DNA of 64,000 bases from an uncultured Oscillospiraceae bacterium (GTDB lineage: Bacteria; Bacillota; Clostridia; Oscillospirales; Oscillospiraceae): assembly GCA_934565795.1 (NCBI GenBank), contig CAKTIM010000004.1, forward strand, positions 73,313 through 137,312. The letters run 5' to 3'. Both the position numbers and the translations under genes were made by a program. Numbering within the stretch: the first letter of the stretch is position 1; each line of letters opens with the position of its first letter. Positions 46,550-55,201 of the stretch are shown piece by piece. The notes beneath the pieces are model-generated. The model searched no databases and was not told the DNA's origin. It worked only from the letters and a program-made list of their open reading frames with translations.

Positions 46550-47407
46550 TTATTGATATTTTACGTCATAGACCACAAAGCCCATGGAGTAGGAAAAGCT
46601 GCCGCCTGCAACGGGAGTGATGGCGATGGACTCGAAGCTGCGGGCATTGTTGCCGAAGCGGAAGGTCTTGGTGGCCGCACCGTCTCCAGCGGGGAGGCTG
46701 ATGTAGCCCAGCTCACTGTAAGAGTCACCGTTGCCGTACCACACCTTCCACCGATAGCAGTGGGTATTTGCGTTCATGGTGACATCCATATCGATGGTCA
46801 GCGAGGTGCATCTTCTCAACGGCTCGTCAAACACAAAGGCGTGGGTGGACGCGGTGCCCAGCTTGATCGCCTTCCACTGACCGGTAAGGTACTGCGTATC
46901 CTGGGCCTGGTTCAAATCACTGCTGGAATGGCTGTCCGAGTCCCGGCCGCCGTCAAAGACGGGGTTGGACACATCCAGGTACTGGCTCCAGGAGTAGCTG
47001 CCGTCGGCACTGGGGGTCACTGCAACCGCGTCAAAAGTGGTGGGGCTGCTCAGACGGACGGTCTTGCTGGTATAGCCGTCGCCGTCGGCTAGGTACATGG
47101 TGCCGACCTGGGTATAGATGCCCCGATATCCCACCCAGATATCCCAGTTTTTACAACGCGCGCCGTAGTTCATGGTCACTTCCATTTCCAGATCAAAGGC
47201 GGTGCAGTCGTACAGGGTGGAATCAAAGCGGAACGCATAGACCGTCCAAATCCAGTTCTCATCCTCCAGAGTGGCCTCCTCCCAGTCGCCGGAGAGGTAT
47301 TCTGTCTGTGCACTCGCGCGAACCCCGGGCAGCGCCGCCGTGAGGCAAAGCACCAGCGCCAGCAGCACGGTCAGCGCCTTTCCGATCTTCCAGTTTCCCA
47401 TGGTCAT
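46550..47407 (-). CDS. Secreted protein with two tandem beta-sandwich-like domains
   Basis: The protein has 285 residues. A signal peptide (ALTVLLALVLCLTAALPG) is followed by two related domains. Domain one (about 38-148) starts YLSGDWEEATL and domain two (about 172-285) starts YLTGQWKAIKL. Both share an (E/D)-M-(E/D)-V-T-M-N core, a C-x-x-W-x-(I/V)-W motif and a closing (S/A)-(V/I)-(A/T)-(V/P)-T-P stretch. The fold looks like a carbohydrate-binding or jelly-roll module, but this is inference. No enzyme domain is present. ATG 47407 is chosen by GGAGGG 7 nt upstream. A strong promoter is at 47444-47472. Confidence 0.75.
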   Translation of the reverse strand: MTMGNWKIGKALTVLLALVLCLTAALPGVRASAQTEYLSGDWEEATLEDENWIWTVYAFRFDSTLYDCTAFDLEMEVTMNYGARCKNWDIWVGYRGIYTQVGTMYLADGDGYTSKTVRLSSPTTFDAVAVTPSADGSYSWSQYLDVSNPVFDGGRDSDSHSSSDLNQAQDTQYLTGQWKAIKLGTASTHAFVFDEPLRRCTSLTIDMDVTMNANTHCYRWKVWYGNGDSYSELGYISLPAGDGAATKTFRFGNNARSFESIAITPVAGGSFSYSMGFVVYDVKYQ

Positions 47408-47443
47408 GATATTTCCCTCCATCTTTCTGATCTTATATTACTC

Positions 47444-47472
47444 ATATTACCAGAGGAAAAGAGCAAAGTCAA
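47444..47472 (-). promoter_or_regulatory. Promoter of the two-domain secreted protein gene
   Basis: On the minus strand, TTGACT (47472-47467), a 17-bp spacer and TAATAT (47449-47444). Confidence 0.72.
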
Positions 47473-47520
47473 CAAATTCATTTTACTCAAAGCCCGGCTT
47501 TCTGTGATTTTGACAGCAAT

Positions 47521-47583
47521 GGAACCTCTGATTAAATCGGCAGGATCCGCTCACGGCCGCAGACAATTTATTCAGAGGTTCCT
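47521..47583. mobile_element. MITE-like element, family B short copy
   Basis: 63 bp consisting of the two terminal repeats (GGAACCTCTGATTAAATCGG and AATTTATTCAGAGGTTCC) with only a short centre. Confidence 0.72.
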
Positions 47584-47631
47584 TAGCATAGGGCCTGCTG
47601 TCCAGCTCTTGACGATTTCACCAGCGTTTCC

Positions 47632-48810
47632 TCAATAATGCATAATATGAGGCAGCAGCTTCTTGCCGAGCTGGTAGGGGAGGCCCTCCATGGCTTTTTT
47701 GGCGTTTTGAAGCTCCTGGCGGATGGGCAGGTGCTGGGGGCAGTGCTGTTCGCATTTGCCGCAGACGATGCAGTTGGCGGGGCCGGTGTAGTCCTGGCGG
47801 ACGCCGGTGATCATGAAGTATTCTGTCAGCGCTTTCCAGTAGCCGTCGGAGGCGCGGCGGTTATAGGCGGCGAAGGTGCCGGGGATATCCACGCCCCGGG
47901 GGCAGGGCATGCAGTAGCGGCAGCCGGTGCAGCCGACCTTCATCTTCTCGTTGATGGCCGCCACCACCCGGCGATAGATTTCAAAATCCGCCGCCGTCAG
48001 GCTGTTTGCCCGGGCGGCGTCCGCCGTGGCTACGTTTTCCTGCACCATTTCCAGGGAATTCATGCCGGAGAGCACGCAGGTCACCTCCGGCTGGTTCCAC
48101 AGCCACTGGAACGCCCACTGGGCCGGGGTGCGCCCACCCTCGGCATGCTCCAGCACATGCCGGGCGGCGGCGGGCAGTCCGCCGGTGAGCCGTCCGCCCC
48201 GCAGTGGCTCCATGATGATCACGGGCAGTCCCTTTTCCGCCGCCCGATGCAGGCCGGTGACCCCCGCCTGGGAGTTTTCGTCCAGGTAGTTATACTGAAT
48301 CTGGCAGAAGTCCCAGTCGTAGACCTCCAGGAGCTTGCAGAACATATCGGAATTGCCGTGGTAGGAGAAGCCGACCTGGCGAATCTGCCCGGCTTTTTTC
48401 TTCTCCTCCAGCCAGGGCAGGATGCCCAGGCCCACCAGCCGCTCCCAGGTCTTTACATCCGTGAGCATGTGCATCAGGTAGTAGTCCACGTGGTCGGTTT
48501 GCAGGCGGCGCAGCTCCTCGGCAAAGTAGCGCTCCATGCTCTCCGGCTTTTTGATCAGATAGTGGGGGAGCTTGGTGGCGATGTTCACCTTTTCCCGGAT
48601 GCCGTTGCGGGCGAGAATCTCTCCCAGCGCCGCCTCGCTGCCGGGGTAGACATAGGCGGTATCATAGTAGTTCACACCGGCCCGGTAGGCCTCCATGATC
48701 TCCTTTTCCGCCTTGTTCACATCCACCTTTCCGCCGCTGAGGGTGAAGCGCATACACCCATAGCCCAGGATGGAGATGGGGTTGCCGTATCGGTCGGCGC
48801 GGTATTGCAT
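47632..48810 (-). CDS. Aldo/keto reductase with C-terminal 4Fe-4S ferredoxin-type domain
   Basis: The protein has 392 residues. Residues 1-270 form the aldo/keto reductase barrel (GYGCMRF at the start, catalytic Tyr in NYYDTAYVYPGSE, His in YYLMHML). The C-terminal part has two Cys clusters, VGCTGCRYCMPCPRGVDIP and CIVCGKCEQHCPQ, which bind iron-sulfur clusters. This layout is common in anaerobic Firmicutes; the substrates are unknown. ATG 48810 has a perfect AAGGAGG, and an earlier in-frame ATG further upstream is less likely. It is transcribed alone from the promoter at 48842-48870. Confidence 0.93.
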   Translation of the reverse strand: MQYRADRYGNPISILGYGCMRFTLSGGKVDVNKAEKEIMEAYRAGVNYYDTAYVYPGSEAALGEILARNGIREKVNIATKLPHYLIKKPESMERYFAEELRRLQTDHVDYYLMHMLTDVKTWERLVGLGILPWLEEKKKAGQIRQVGFSYHGNSDMFCKLLEVYDWDFCQIQYNYLDENSQAGVTGLHRAAEKGLPVIIMEPLRGGRLTGGLPAAARHVLEHAEGGRTPAQWAFQWLWNQPEVTCVLSGMNSLEMVQENVATADAARANSLTAADFEIYRRVVAAINEKMKVGCTGCRYCMPCPRGVDIPGTFAAYNRRASDGYWKALTEYFMITGVRQDYTGPANCIVCGKCEQHCPQHLPIRQELQNAKKAMEGLPYQLGKKLLPHIMHY

Positions 48811-48841
48811 ATAGATGACCTCCTTGGATCGGTTTTCGTCC

Positions 48842-48870
48842 ATTATACCGGCCATGTGAGCATTTCGCAA
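48842..48870 (-). promoter_or_regulatory. Promoter of the aldo/keto reductase gene
   Basis: On the minus strand, TTGCGA (48870-48865), a 17-bp spacer and a perfect TATAAT (48847-48842). Confidence 0.75.
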
Positions 48871-48915
48871 CAAAGAAGTTCAATAAATACAGCAACTTTT
48901 TCTCATTAAAACGAA

Positions 48916-48944
48916 TTGAAATCCCCAGTGGATTCGACTATAAT
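48916..48944 (+). promoter_or_regulatory. Promoter of the exonuclease gene
   Basis: TTGAAA at 48916, a 17-bp spacer and a perfect TATAAT at 48939, back to back with the reductase promoter. Confidence 0.77.
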
Positions 48945-48976
48945 GGTCGCACTCTGAGAAGAATCGAGGCGGATTT

Positions 48977-49684
48977 ATGGAGCATTTGGAAAGACTGTTT
49001 CAGCGCTATGACCGTATCCTGATTTTTGATACCGAAACCACCGGGCTTCGCTTTGACCGGGATGAAATCATCCAGTTTTCCGCCGTGATGCTGGAGCGTG
49101 GCGGCGTGACGCAGCAGTATGACCGGCTGATCCAGCTTGCCCCCGGGCAGCAGGTGCCGCCGGAGATTCAGCGGCTCACCGGCATCACCACCCAGGATGT
49201 GCAGCAGCGGGGCATTCCCCGAGACCAGGCCGCCCGGGAGATCGCCGACCTGCTGGCAGGCGACACCCTGCTCACCGCCTACAATGCCCACTTCGACCTG
49301 AGCTTCCTGTTCCACATGCTCCGCACCCACGGTGACCCCGGCTGCCTGCAGGGCAAGGACAAGCTGGATCTGCTCACCGTCTACCGGGATCGCCGCGCCT
49401 ACCCCCACAAGCTCCGGGACGCCATTGCAGCCTATGGGCTGGAGGGAACGGTACAAAACTCCCACCAGGCCGATCAGGATGCCCTGGCAACCGTCTCGGT
49501 AATGGACGCCATGTCCGCCGAGCGGAACGACCTGCCGGACTACATCAATCTCTTCGGCTACATCCCCAAGTACGGCCCGCCCCGGCGGCCCATCCGCTCC
49601 GTTACCTATCTGCCCCAGCCCTACGATTCCCCCATTCCGCTGTACCAGACGCGGCCGTCCCCTGCCGGGGCGGGGCCGCGCTGA
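48977..49684 (+). CDS. DnaQ-like 3'-5' exonuclease (DEDDh family)
   Basis: The protein has 235 residues. The three exonuclease motifs are clear: Exo I LIFDTETTGLRF, Exo II LTAYNAHFDLSFL and Exo III HQADQDALAT with the His and Asp of the DEDDh type. It resembles the epsilon subunit of DNA polymerase III but stands alone, so it may trim DNA or RNA ends in repair or turnover. The last 40 residues are proline-rich and probably disordered. ATG 48977 follows GGCGGA, a modest site. The aminotransferase gene begins 17 nt after its stop. Confidence 0.92.
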   Translation: MEHLERLFQRYDRILIFDTETTGLRFDRDEIIQFSAVMLERGGVTQQYDRLIQLAPGQQVPPEIQRLTGITTQDVQQRGIPRDQAAREIADLLAGDTLLTAYNAHFDLSFLFHMLRTHGDPGCLQGKDKLDLLTVYRDRRAYPHKLRDAIAAYGLEGTVQNSHQADQDALATVSVMDAMSAERNDLPDYINLFGYIPKYGPPRRPIRSVTYLPQPYDSPIPLYQTRPSPAGAGPR

Positions 49685-49701
49685 CGAGAAAAGGAGAAGC
49701 T

Positions 49702-50877
49702 ATGATCAATCAGACTGCCTATGAATTGGGCGCCAACCGCTCCTGCATCCGGGATCTGTTTGAATACGGCCGGGCCCGGGTGGCGGTGGTGGGCGAAGAA
49801 AATGTGTTTGACTATTCCCTGGGGAATCCCTCCATTCCCTCGCCGCCGGAGGTGGACGAGGCGGTGCGGCAGATTTTACAGGACACGCCCACCCTGCTGG
49901 TGCACGGCTATACCAGCGCCGTGGGTGACGCCGCCGCCCGGCAGGCCATTGCCGACGACCTGAACCGCCGCTACGACGCCGGATGCCGGGGGGAGGATTT
50001 CTTCCTGGGCTGCGGCGCGGCCCCGGAGCTGGTGGCGGTGTTCACCGCGCTGGCGGTGCCCGGCGGGGAGCTGCTGGCCATTGCGCCCTATTTCCCGGAA
50101 TACAAGCCCTTTGCCCAGGCGGCGGGGCTGGAATTCAAAGTAGTGCCCCCGGACGTGCCGGAATTCCAGATTCGGCTGGACGCCGTGGAGGCCATGCTCA
50201 CCCCCCGCACCCAGGCGGTGCTGATCAATTCCCCCAACAACCCCTCCGGCGTGGTATACACCCGGCAGACCTTGCAGGCCCTGGCCGAGCTGCTGACCCG
50301 CAAAGGGGCGGAATTCGGCCATCCCATCTATCTGATCTCCGACGAGCCGTACCGGGAGCTGGCCTACGGGGTGGAGGTGCCCTTCGTGCCGCTGATTTAC
50401 CCGAACACCATCGTGTGCTATTCCTATTCCAAATCCCTGTCCCTGCCCGGTGAGCGGATCGGCTACATCTATGTCCCCCAGGCCTGCGCGGACAGCCGGG
50501 CGCTGTATGCCGCCGTGGCGGGGGCCGCCCGCAGCGCGGGGCATGTGTGCGCCCCCAGCCTGTGGCAGCGGGTGATCGCCCGCTGTGCCCACCTGCGCCC
50601 CGACCTGGCCGCCTACGACCGCAACCGCCGCACCCTGTACGACGCGCTGACCGCCATGGGCTACGAGATGGCAAAGCCCGACGGCGCGTTTTACCTGTTC
50701 ATCAAGGCCCCCGGCGGCGACGCCAACGCCTTTTCTGAAAAGGCCAAGGCCCGGGATCTGCTCCTGGTTCCCGGCGACGGCTTCGGCTGCCCCGGCTATT
50801 TCCGCATCTGCTATTGCGTCTGCCACGACATGATCCGGCGCAGCCTCCCCGTTTTCAGGGAACTGATTACCGACTGA
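49702..50877 (+). CDS. PLP-dependent class I/II aminotransferase
   Basis: The protein has 391 residues and the fold-type I aminotransferase layout. Seen are SLGNPSIPSPPEV near the start, NSPNNPSGVVYTRQTL, the Asp of LISDEPYRELAYG that contacts the pyridine nitrogen, and the Schiff-base lysine in YSYSKSLSLPGERIGY near residue 245. The final Arg in FRICYCV binds the substrate carboxylate. It belongs to the aspartate-aminotransferase-like group, but the amino acid is not known. AAAAGGAG precedes the ATG. Confidence 0.93.
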   Translation: MINQTAYELGANRSCIRDLFEYGRARVAVVGEENVFDYSLGNPSIPSPPEVDEAVRQILQDTPTLLVHGYTSAVGDAAARQAIADDLNRRYDAGCRGEDFFLGCGAAPELVAVFTALAVPGGELLAIAPYFPEYKPFAQAAGLEFKVVPPDVPEFQIRLDAVEAMLTPRTQAVLINSPNNPSGVVYTRQTLQALAELLTRKGAEFGHPIYLISDEPYRELAYGVEVPFVPLIYPNTIVCYSYSKSLSLPGERIGYIYVPQACADSRALYAAVAGAARSAGHVCAPSLWQRVIARCAHLRPDLAAYDRNRRTLYDALTAMGYEMAKPDGAFYLFIKAPGGDANAFSEKAKARDLLLVPGDGFGCPGYFRICYCVCHDMIRRSLPVFRELITD

Positions 50878-50918
50878 AGCATTACACATTGGGAGCCTTG
50901 TCTCCCGGAGAAAGGATT

Positions 50919-52265
50919 ATGACAAAAGATTTAACATCCGGCTCGCCGTTGAAGCTGATTATTCAATTTACATTTCCGGCATTTCTGGGATTGCTGTTCC
51001 AGCAGTTTTATAATGTGGTGGATACCGTCATTGTGGGTAAGCTCCTGGGCATCGGCCCCCTGGCGGGGGTGGGCGCCACAGGGTCGCTGAGCTTCATGGT
51101 GCTGGGCTTCTGCATCGGCATCTGCAACGGCTTCGCCATCCCCATTGCCCAGAAGTTCGGCGCGAACGATCAGGTGGCGCTGCGTAAATACGTGGCCAAC
51201 AGCCTGTGGCTGACCGCTTTTTTTTCCCTGGTGCTCACGCTGCCGGTGGCCGTGTTCTGCCGCCCCATTCTGCGGCTGATGAATACGCCGGAGGATGTGT
51301 TTGAGTATGCCTACGGGTATATTTTCATCATCTTCCTGGGCATCCCCGCCGCGTTCCTCTATAATATCCTGGCTGCCATTCTCCGTTCCCTGGGCGACAG
51401 CAAGACCCCCGTGCTGTTTCTGGCGCTGTCGTCGGTGCTGAACGTGGGGCTGGACATTGCCACCATTAAGCTGCTGCACATGGGCGTGGAGGGTACCGCG
51501 CTGGCCACGGTGATCTCCCAGGGCGTGTCCGGCGTGATCTGCTTTCTCTATATGCGCAGCCGCTTCTCCGTGCTGCATATGAGCGCCGAGGAGCGCAGGC
51601 CGGACGGCGCGCTGCTCAAGCGCCTGTGCTACATGGGCATCCCCATGGGGCTGCAATACTCCGTCACCGCCATCGGCAGCCTGATTATTCAGGCCACCAT
51701 GAACGGCTTTGGTTCCATCGCCGTGGCGGGCGCTACCGCCGCCAACCGCATCAATGGCTTCCTGACCTGCCCCATCGAGGCCCTGGGCGCGTCCATGGCC
51801 CCCTACGTGGGCCAGAACCTGGGTGCGGGAAAGCTGGATCGGATCACCAAGGGCGTGGTGGATGCCTCTGTGTGCGGCTTCGTGTGCGCGGCGGTGCTGT
51901 ATGTGGTGATCTGGTTCTTCGGGGAGCCGCTCACCGGCATCTTCCTGGACGTGCCCGACCCCCAGGTGATCGACTACGCCGTGCGCTTCCTGCGCCTCAC
52001 CGGCGCGGGCTACTGCCTGCTGACCCTGGTGAATACGGTGCGCTTCTCCATTCAGGGCATGGGCTTCTCGGTGCTGGCCATTCTCTCCGGCGTGATGGAA
52101 ATGATCGCCCGGACGGTGGCGGGCCTGGTCATTGCCCCCCACATCGGCTTCGACGCCGTGGCCCTGGGACACCCCCTGGCCTGGCTGGCCGCCGACTGCT
52201 TCCTGATCCCCGCCTTCCTTCTGTGCCGCCGGAGAGTTGCCCGGGAGCAGCATTTTGAGAGCTGA
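50919..52265 (+). CDS. MATE family efflux transporter
   Basis: The protein has 448 residues and about twelve membrane segments in two homologous halves, starting SPLKLIIQFTFPAFLGLLFQ and including FYNVVDTVIVGKLLGIGPLAGVG, typical of the NorM/DinF group. The second half includes SIAVAGATAANRINGFL. It differs from the MATE gene at 24365, which suggests a different substrate. ATG 50919 has AAAGG. It follows the aminotransferase by 41 nt and may be in the same operon. Confidence 0.93.
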   Translation: MTKDLTSGSPLKLIIQFTFPAFLGLLFQQFYNVVDTVIVGKLLGIGPLAGVGATGSLSFMVLGFCIGICNGFAIPIAQKFGANDQVALRKYVANSLWLTAFFSLVLTLPVAVFCRPILRLMNTPEDVFEYAYGYIFIIFLGIPAAFLYNILAAILRSLGDSKTPVLFLALSSVLNVGLDIATIKLLHMGVEGTALATVISQGVSGVICFLYMRSRFSVLHMSAEERRPDGALLKRLCYMGIPMGLQYSVTAIGSLIIQATMNGFGSIAVAGATAANRINGFLTCPIEALGASMAPYVGQNLGAGKLDRITKGVVDASVCGFVCAAVLYVVIWFFGEPLTGIFLDVPDPQVIDYAVRFLRLTGAGYCLLTLVNTVRFSIQGMGFSVLAILSGVMEMIARTVAGLVIAPHIGFDAVALGHPLAWLAADCFLIPAFLLCRRRVAREQHFES

Positions 52266-52284
52266 AGCTACCTCAGAATTTCGA

Positions 52285-52314
52285 TGGACAAAATCCCCTG
52301 TTTTATGGTAGAAT
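52285..52314 (+). promoter_or_regulatory. Promoter of the AlbA/Schlafen-type gene
   Basis: TGGACA at 52285, an 18-bp spacer and TAGAAT at 52309. The -10 box lies inside the 37-bp palindrome at 52304-52340. Confidence 0.55.
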
Positions 52315-52340
52315 AGCTGCAAAGCAGTTATTCTACCATA
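52304..52340. promoter_or_regulatory. 37-bp palindrome overlapping the promoter
   Basis: TATGGTAGAATAGCTGC and GCAGTTATTCTACCATA are inverted repeats (17 bp arms, one G-T mismatch) around AAA. It could act as an operator, or as an RNA hairpin at the transcript start. It ends 23 bp before the ATG. Confidence 0.65.
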
Positions 52341-52363
52341 TTCTTATTCATGGAGGATAGGGC

Positions 52364-53854
52364 ATGATTGATTTCAAAAAAATTGAACATTACCGGGAAA
52401 ATAACCGCATTGAGGCCAAAAAGGCACTGGGAGGTTTGCCCAAAAGTATTTGGGAAACGTACTCCGCCTTTGCGAATACCTACGGTGGAATCATTCTTCT
52501 GGGTGTGGAGGAATGGGCAGACAAGTCCCTGCACACGATCCACCTGCCGGATCCTGAAAGACTCGTACGTGAATTCTGGGATGCGGTGAACAATCCCAGC
52601 AAGGCCAGCGTTAACATTCTCTCATCCCGGGACGTATTCATCCAGGAAGCGGATGGGAATTCCATCGTCGTCATCAATGTTCCCCGAGCAGAACGTTTTT
52701 ACAAGCCAGTCTATGTGGATGGCAATCCACTGTGTACCTACCGCCGCAACGGTGAGGGCGACTACCGCTGCACCAAGGAGGAATATCAAGCCATGGTGCG
52801 CGACGCCTCCATAAAGACCCAGGATATGCTTGTTCTGGACGAAATGGATATGACGGTATTCAATGAGGAAAGCATTCGCAGCTTCCGTCAACGGATGCGC
52901 CTGTCCCGCCCCAGCCATGTATGGGAAGCGCTGGAGGATGAGGATTTTCTGCTGAAGCTGGGCGCAGTGGGTATTGGTTCCGACGGGAAAAAGCATCCTA
53001 CCTGCGCTGGCCTATTGATGTTTGGAAACGAATATGAGATCGTCCGGGAGTTCAATTCCTACTTCCTGGATTATCAGGAACAGTATGACCTCCATACGCG
53101 CTGGACAGATCGCATTATTTCCTCTTCCGGCGATTGGAGCGGCAATATTTACGACTTTTACTTCCGGGTTTATAACAAGCTGATTCAGGACATCAAGGTG
53201 CCGTTTCAAATGGAAGGCGGTTCCAGAGTGGATGATACCGCTGTGCATCAGGCACTTCGGGAGGCACTGGCGAACTGTCTTGTGAATGCCGACTATTACG
53301 GCAGGCAGGGGCTGGTCATTGTCAAAAAAAGAGATATTATCACCATGTCCAATCCAGGAAGCTTCCGCATTGAGGTCGACGCGGCAAAGAGCGGTGGCAT
53401 CTCCGACCCCCGCAACGCCACAATCCTGAAAATGTTCAATCTGATCGATATCGGAGAGCGTGCTGGTAGCGGTATCCCCAATATTTTTCGCGTCTGGCGG
53501 GAGCAGGGCTGGCATGAACCGACGATCACAGAACGAACCGAGCCGGAACGGACGGTTTTATCGCTACCTTTTTCATTGAGCCTGAGTAGCGATAAAAAAG
53601 TAGCGATAAAAAGTAGCGATAAAAAAGTAGCGATAAAAAGTAGCGATAAAACTGCAAGGTTCATATCCGCCTCGCAGAAAGCATCCATTATGGAATACCT
53701 CACCGACCATGTCTGCGCCAAATGCTCCGAAATTTCTTCTATGTTGGGAACAAAGGATGCCCGGACGCGGCGAATTCTTGGCGAGATGATCGAGGAAGGA
53801 ACAGTTTGCGCCGAGGGAGCGAACAGAAATCGGGTCTATAAGCTGAAAGCCTGA
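52364..53854 (+). CDS. AlbA/Schlafen-type ATP-binding regulator with winged-helix C-terminus
   Basis: The protein has 496 residues. The N-terminus is the Schlafen AlbA_2 domain (YRENNRIEAKKALGGLPKSI, TYGGIILLGVEE). A GHKL-like ATP-binding domain follows (about 270-370: ALREALANCLVNADYYGRQG and SGGISDPRNATILKMFNLI). A winged-helix end (about 440-496) is joined by a linker made of SSDKKVAIK repeats. Such proteins are often called transcriptional regulators or defence-related; the role is unproven. ATG 52364 follows GGAGG. Codon use is less GC-rich than in the neighbours, which hints at recent transfer. Confidence 0.85.
   Translation: MIDFKKIEHYRENNRIEAKKALGGLPKSIWETYSAFANTYGGIILLGVEEWADKSLHTIHLPDPERLVREFWDAVNNPSKASVNILSSRDVFIQEADGNSIVVINVPRAERFYKPVYVDGNPLCTYRRNGEGDYRCTKEEYQAMVRDASIKTQDMLVLDEMDMTVFNEESIRSFRQRMRLSRPSHVWEALEDEDFLLKLGAVGIGSDGKKHPTCAGLLMFGNEYEIVREFNSYFLDYQEQYDLHTRWTDRIISSSGDWSGNIYDFYFRVYNKLIQDIKVPFQMEGGSRVDDTAVHQALREALANCLVNADYYGRQGLVIVKKRDIITMSNPGSFRIEVDAAKSGGISDPRNATILKMFNLIDIGERAGSGIPNIFRVWREQGWHEPTITERTEPERTVLSLPFSLSLSSDKKVAIKSSDKKVAIKSSDKTARFISASQKASIMEYLTDHVCAKCSEISSMLGTKDARTRRILGEMIEEGTVCAEGANRNRVYKLKA
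53584..53652 (+). repeat. 13/14-bp tandem repeat inside the AlbA/Schlafen-type gene
   Basis: Five copies of AGTAGCGATAAAA, alternately with and without an extra A, so that the same DNA is read in two frames (SSDK, then VAIK). Two full 27-bp units plus one partial unit are present. A change of copy number by one short unit would shift the reading frame and remove the winged-helix domain. Confidence 0.85.
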
Positions 53855-53918
53855 TGCTCTGCTCTAGCCGCCGGTATGTAAGAATCGGGTAAATTTTGTA
53901 AAAAGATAGAAATGTCTG

Positions 53919-53947
53919 TTGAAAAGGCGGCACGTTGGGTGTATAAT
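53919..53947 (+). promoter_or_regulatory. Promoter of the PhnD-like gene
   Basis: TTGAAA at 53919, a 17-bp spacer and a perfect TATAAT at 53942. Confidence 0.8.
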
Positions 53948-53997
53948 GGTTCCCGGTAGTAATAAACCATACCACAACTACAAAAAGGAGAACAATT

Positions 53998-55056
53998 ATG
54001 AAGAAACTGTCCCGCATTCTTTGCCTGGCGCTGGCCATCATGGTGGCAATGTCCCTGCTGGCCATCCCCGCAGCTGCCGAGAATCAGCATTTCGACAAGT
54101 TGACCCTGGAATTCGTTCCCTCCAAGGATGCCGACGTCATCATCGCCGGTACCGCAAACCTGCCCGAGCTGGTAAAGGCCGAGATGTCCAAGCTGGGCTA
54201 TGACATTGACGAAGTTGACATCACCGTTGGCACCAGCTATGAGGCCACCGGCGAGGCCATGTCCGCTGGCACCATCGACGTGGGCTGGCTGCCCGGCGGC
54301 ACCTACGCCATCTACTCCGAGGATGTGGACGTGCTCCTCACCGCTACCCGTAACGGCCTGAGCAACGACTCCACCAACCCCGCCGACTGGAACGGCGAAG
54401 AGAACGCCACCAAGAAGGATGGCCCCCAGGTTACTTATTACCGCAGCCTGATCTACGCCACTCCCTCTGAGTACGGCAAGGTTCTGGCCGACAAGGTCAA
54501 CAACGGCGAAGAGCTGACCTGGGACGACCTGAACAAGGCCAACTGGGCTGTTCTGAAGACCTCCTCCTCCGCTGGTTACATCTATCCCACCATGTGGCTG
54601 ATGGAGAACTACGACGGCAAGACCCTGCAGGATCTGGAGCATGTCACCACTCTGGACGGCTACGGCACCTCCTTCTCCTACGCCGCTGCCGAGTCCGTGG
54701 ACATCATCGTGTGCTACGCCGACGGCCGTAACGACTACGAGGCTTCTTGGATGCTGCCCATCGACGAGCAGGACGAGACTGGCAAGCAGGGCCTGGGCCG
54801 TGAGAAGCCCATCTGGGACGAGATGGACGTCATCGGCGTCACCGAAGGCATCTACAACGATACCGTGGCCGTCTCCAAGAACTCCCCCTACTACACCCCC
54901 GAGCTGATGGAAGCCCTGCAGGATTGCTTCATCAACATCATCAACACCGAAGAGGGCCAGGCCATCTTCAGCGTCTACAGCCACACCGGCTATGCCAAGG
55001 CTGTTGACTCCGACTACGACGGCGCCCGCGCCGCTCTGAGCCTGGTTTCCGGCTAA
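53998..55056 (+). CDS. PhnD-like phosphate/phosphonate-type ABC solute-binding protein
   Basis: The protein has 352 residues. A Sec signal peptide (ILCLALAIMVAMSLLAIPAAA) precedes a type-2 periplasmic-binding fold of the PhnD group (LTLEFVPSKDADVI, then AMSAGTIDVGWLPGGTY, and SSSAGYIYPTMWL). It would capture an oxyanion such as a phosphonate or phosphite. No lipobox is visible and no PhnC or PhnE genes lie nearby, so the rest of the transporter must be elsewhere. AAAGGAG lies before ATG 53998. The very strong codon bias, good promoter and good terminator point to high expression. Confidence 0.88.
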   Translation: MKKLSRILCLALAIMVAMSLLAIPAAAENQHFDKLTLEFVPSKDADVIIAGTANLPELVKAEMSKLGYDIDEVDITVGTSYEATGEAMSAGTIDVGWLPGGTYAIYSEDVDVLLTATRNGLSNDSTNPADWNGEENATKKDGPQVTYYRSLIYATPSEYGKVLADKVNNGEELTWDDLNKANWAVLKTSSSAGYIYPTMWLMENYDGKTLQDLEHVTTLDGYGTSFSYAAAESVDIIVCYADGRNDYEASWMLPIDEQDETGKQGLGREKPIWDEMDVIGVTEGIYNDTVAVSKNSPYYTPELMEALQDCFINIINTEEGQAIFSVYSHTGYAKAVDSDYDGARAALSLVSG

Positions 55057-55082
55057 TATCTCCCGCGTTCCCCTGCATCTTT

Positions 55083-55114
55083 GGGTCTGCCGCAAAAGCG
55101 GCAGACCCTTTTTT
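55083..55114 (+). terminator. Terminator of the PhnD-like gene
   Basis: GGGTCTGCCGC and GCGGCAGACCC form a perfect 11-bp stem with an AAAA loop and a run of six T. Confidence 0.95.
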
Positions 55115-55137
55115 GCGGAAATAACCCCCTGGGGGGC

Positions 55138-55166
55138 TTGCGGGTGGGGGCGGCGTCTGGTAGGAT
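55138..55166 (+). promoter_or_regulatory. Possible promoter of the peptide/nickel transporter binding-protein gene
   Basis: TTGCGG at 55138, a 17-bp spacer and TAGGAT at 55161, 36 bp before the start codon. Confidence 0.5.
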
Positions 55167-55201
55167 AGGCCCATAGCAAAAAAGCGAAAGGAATCACAAA
55201 T

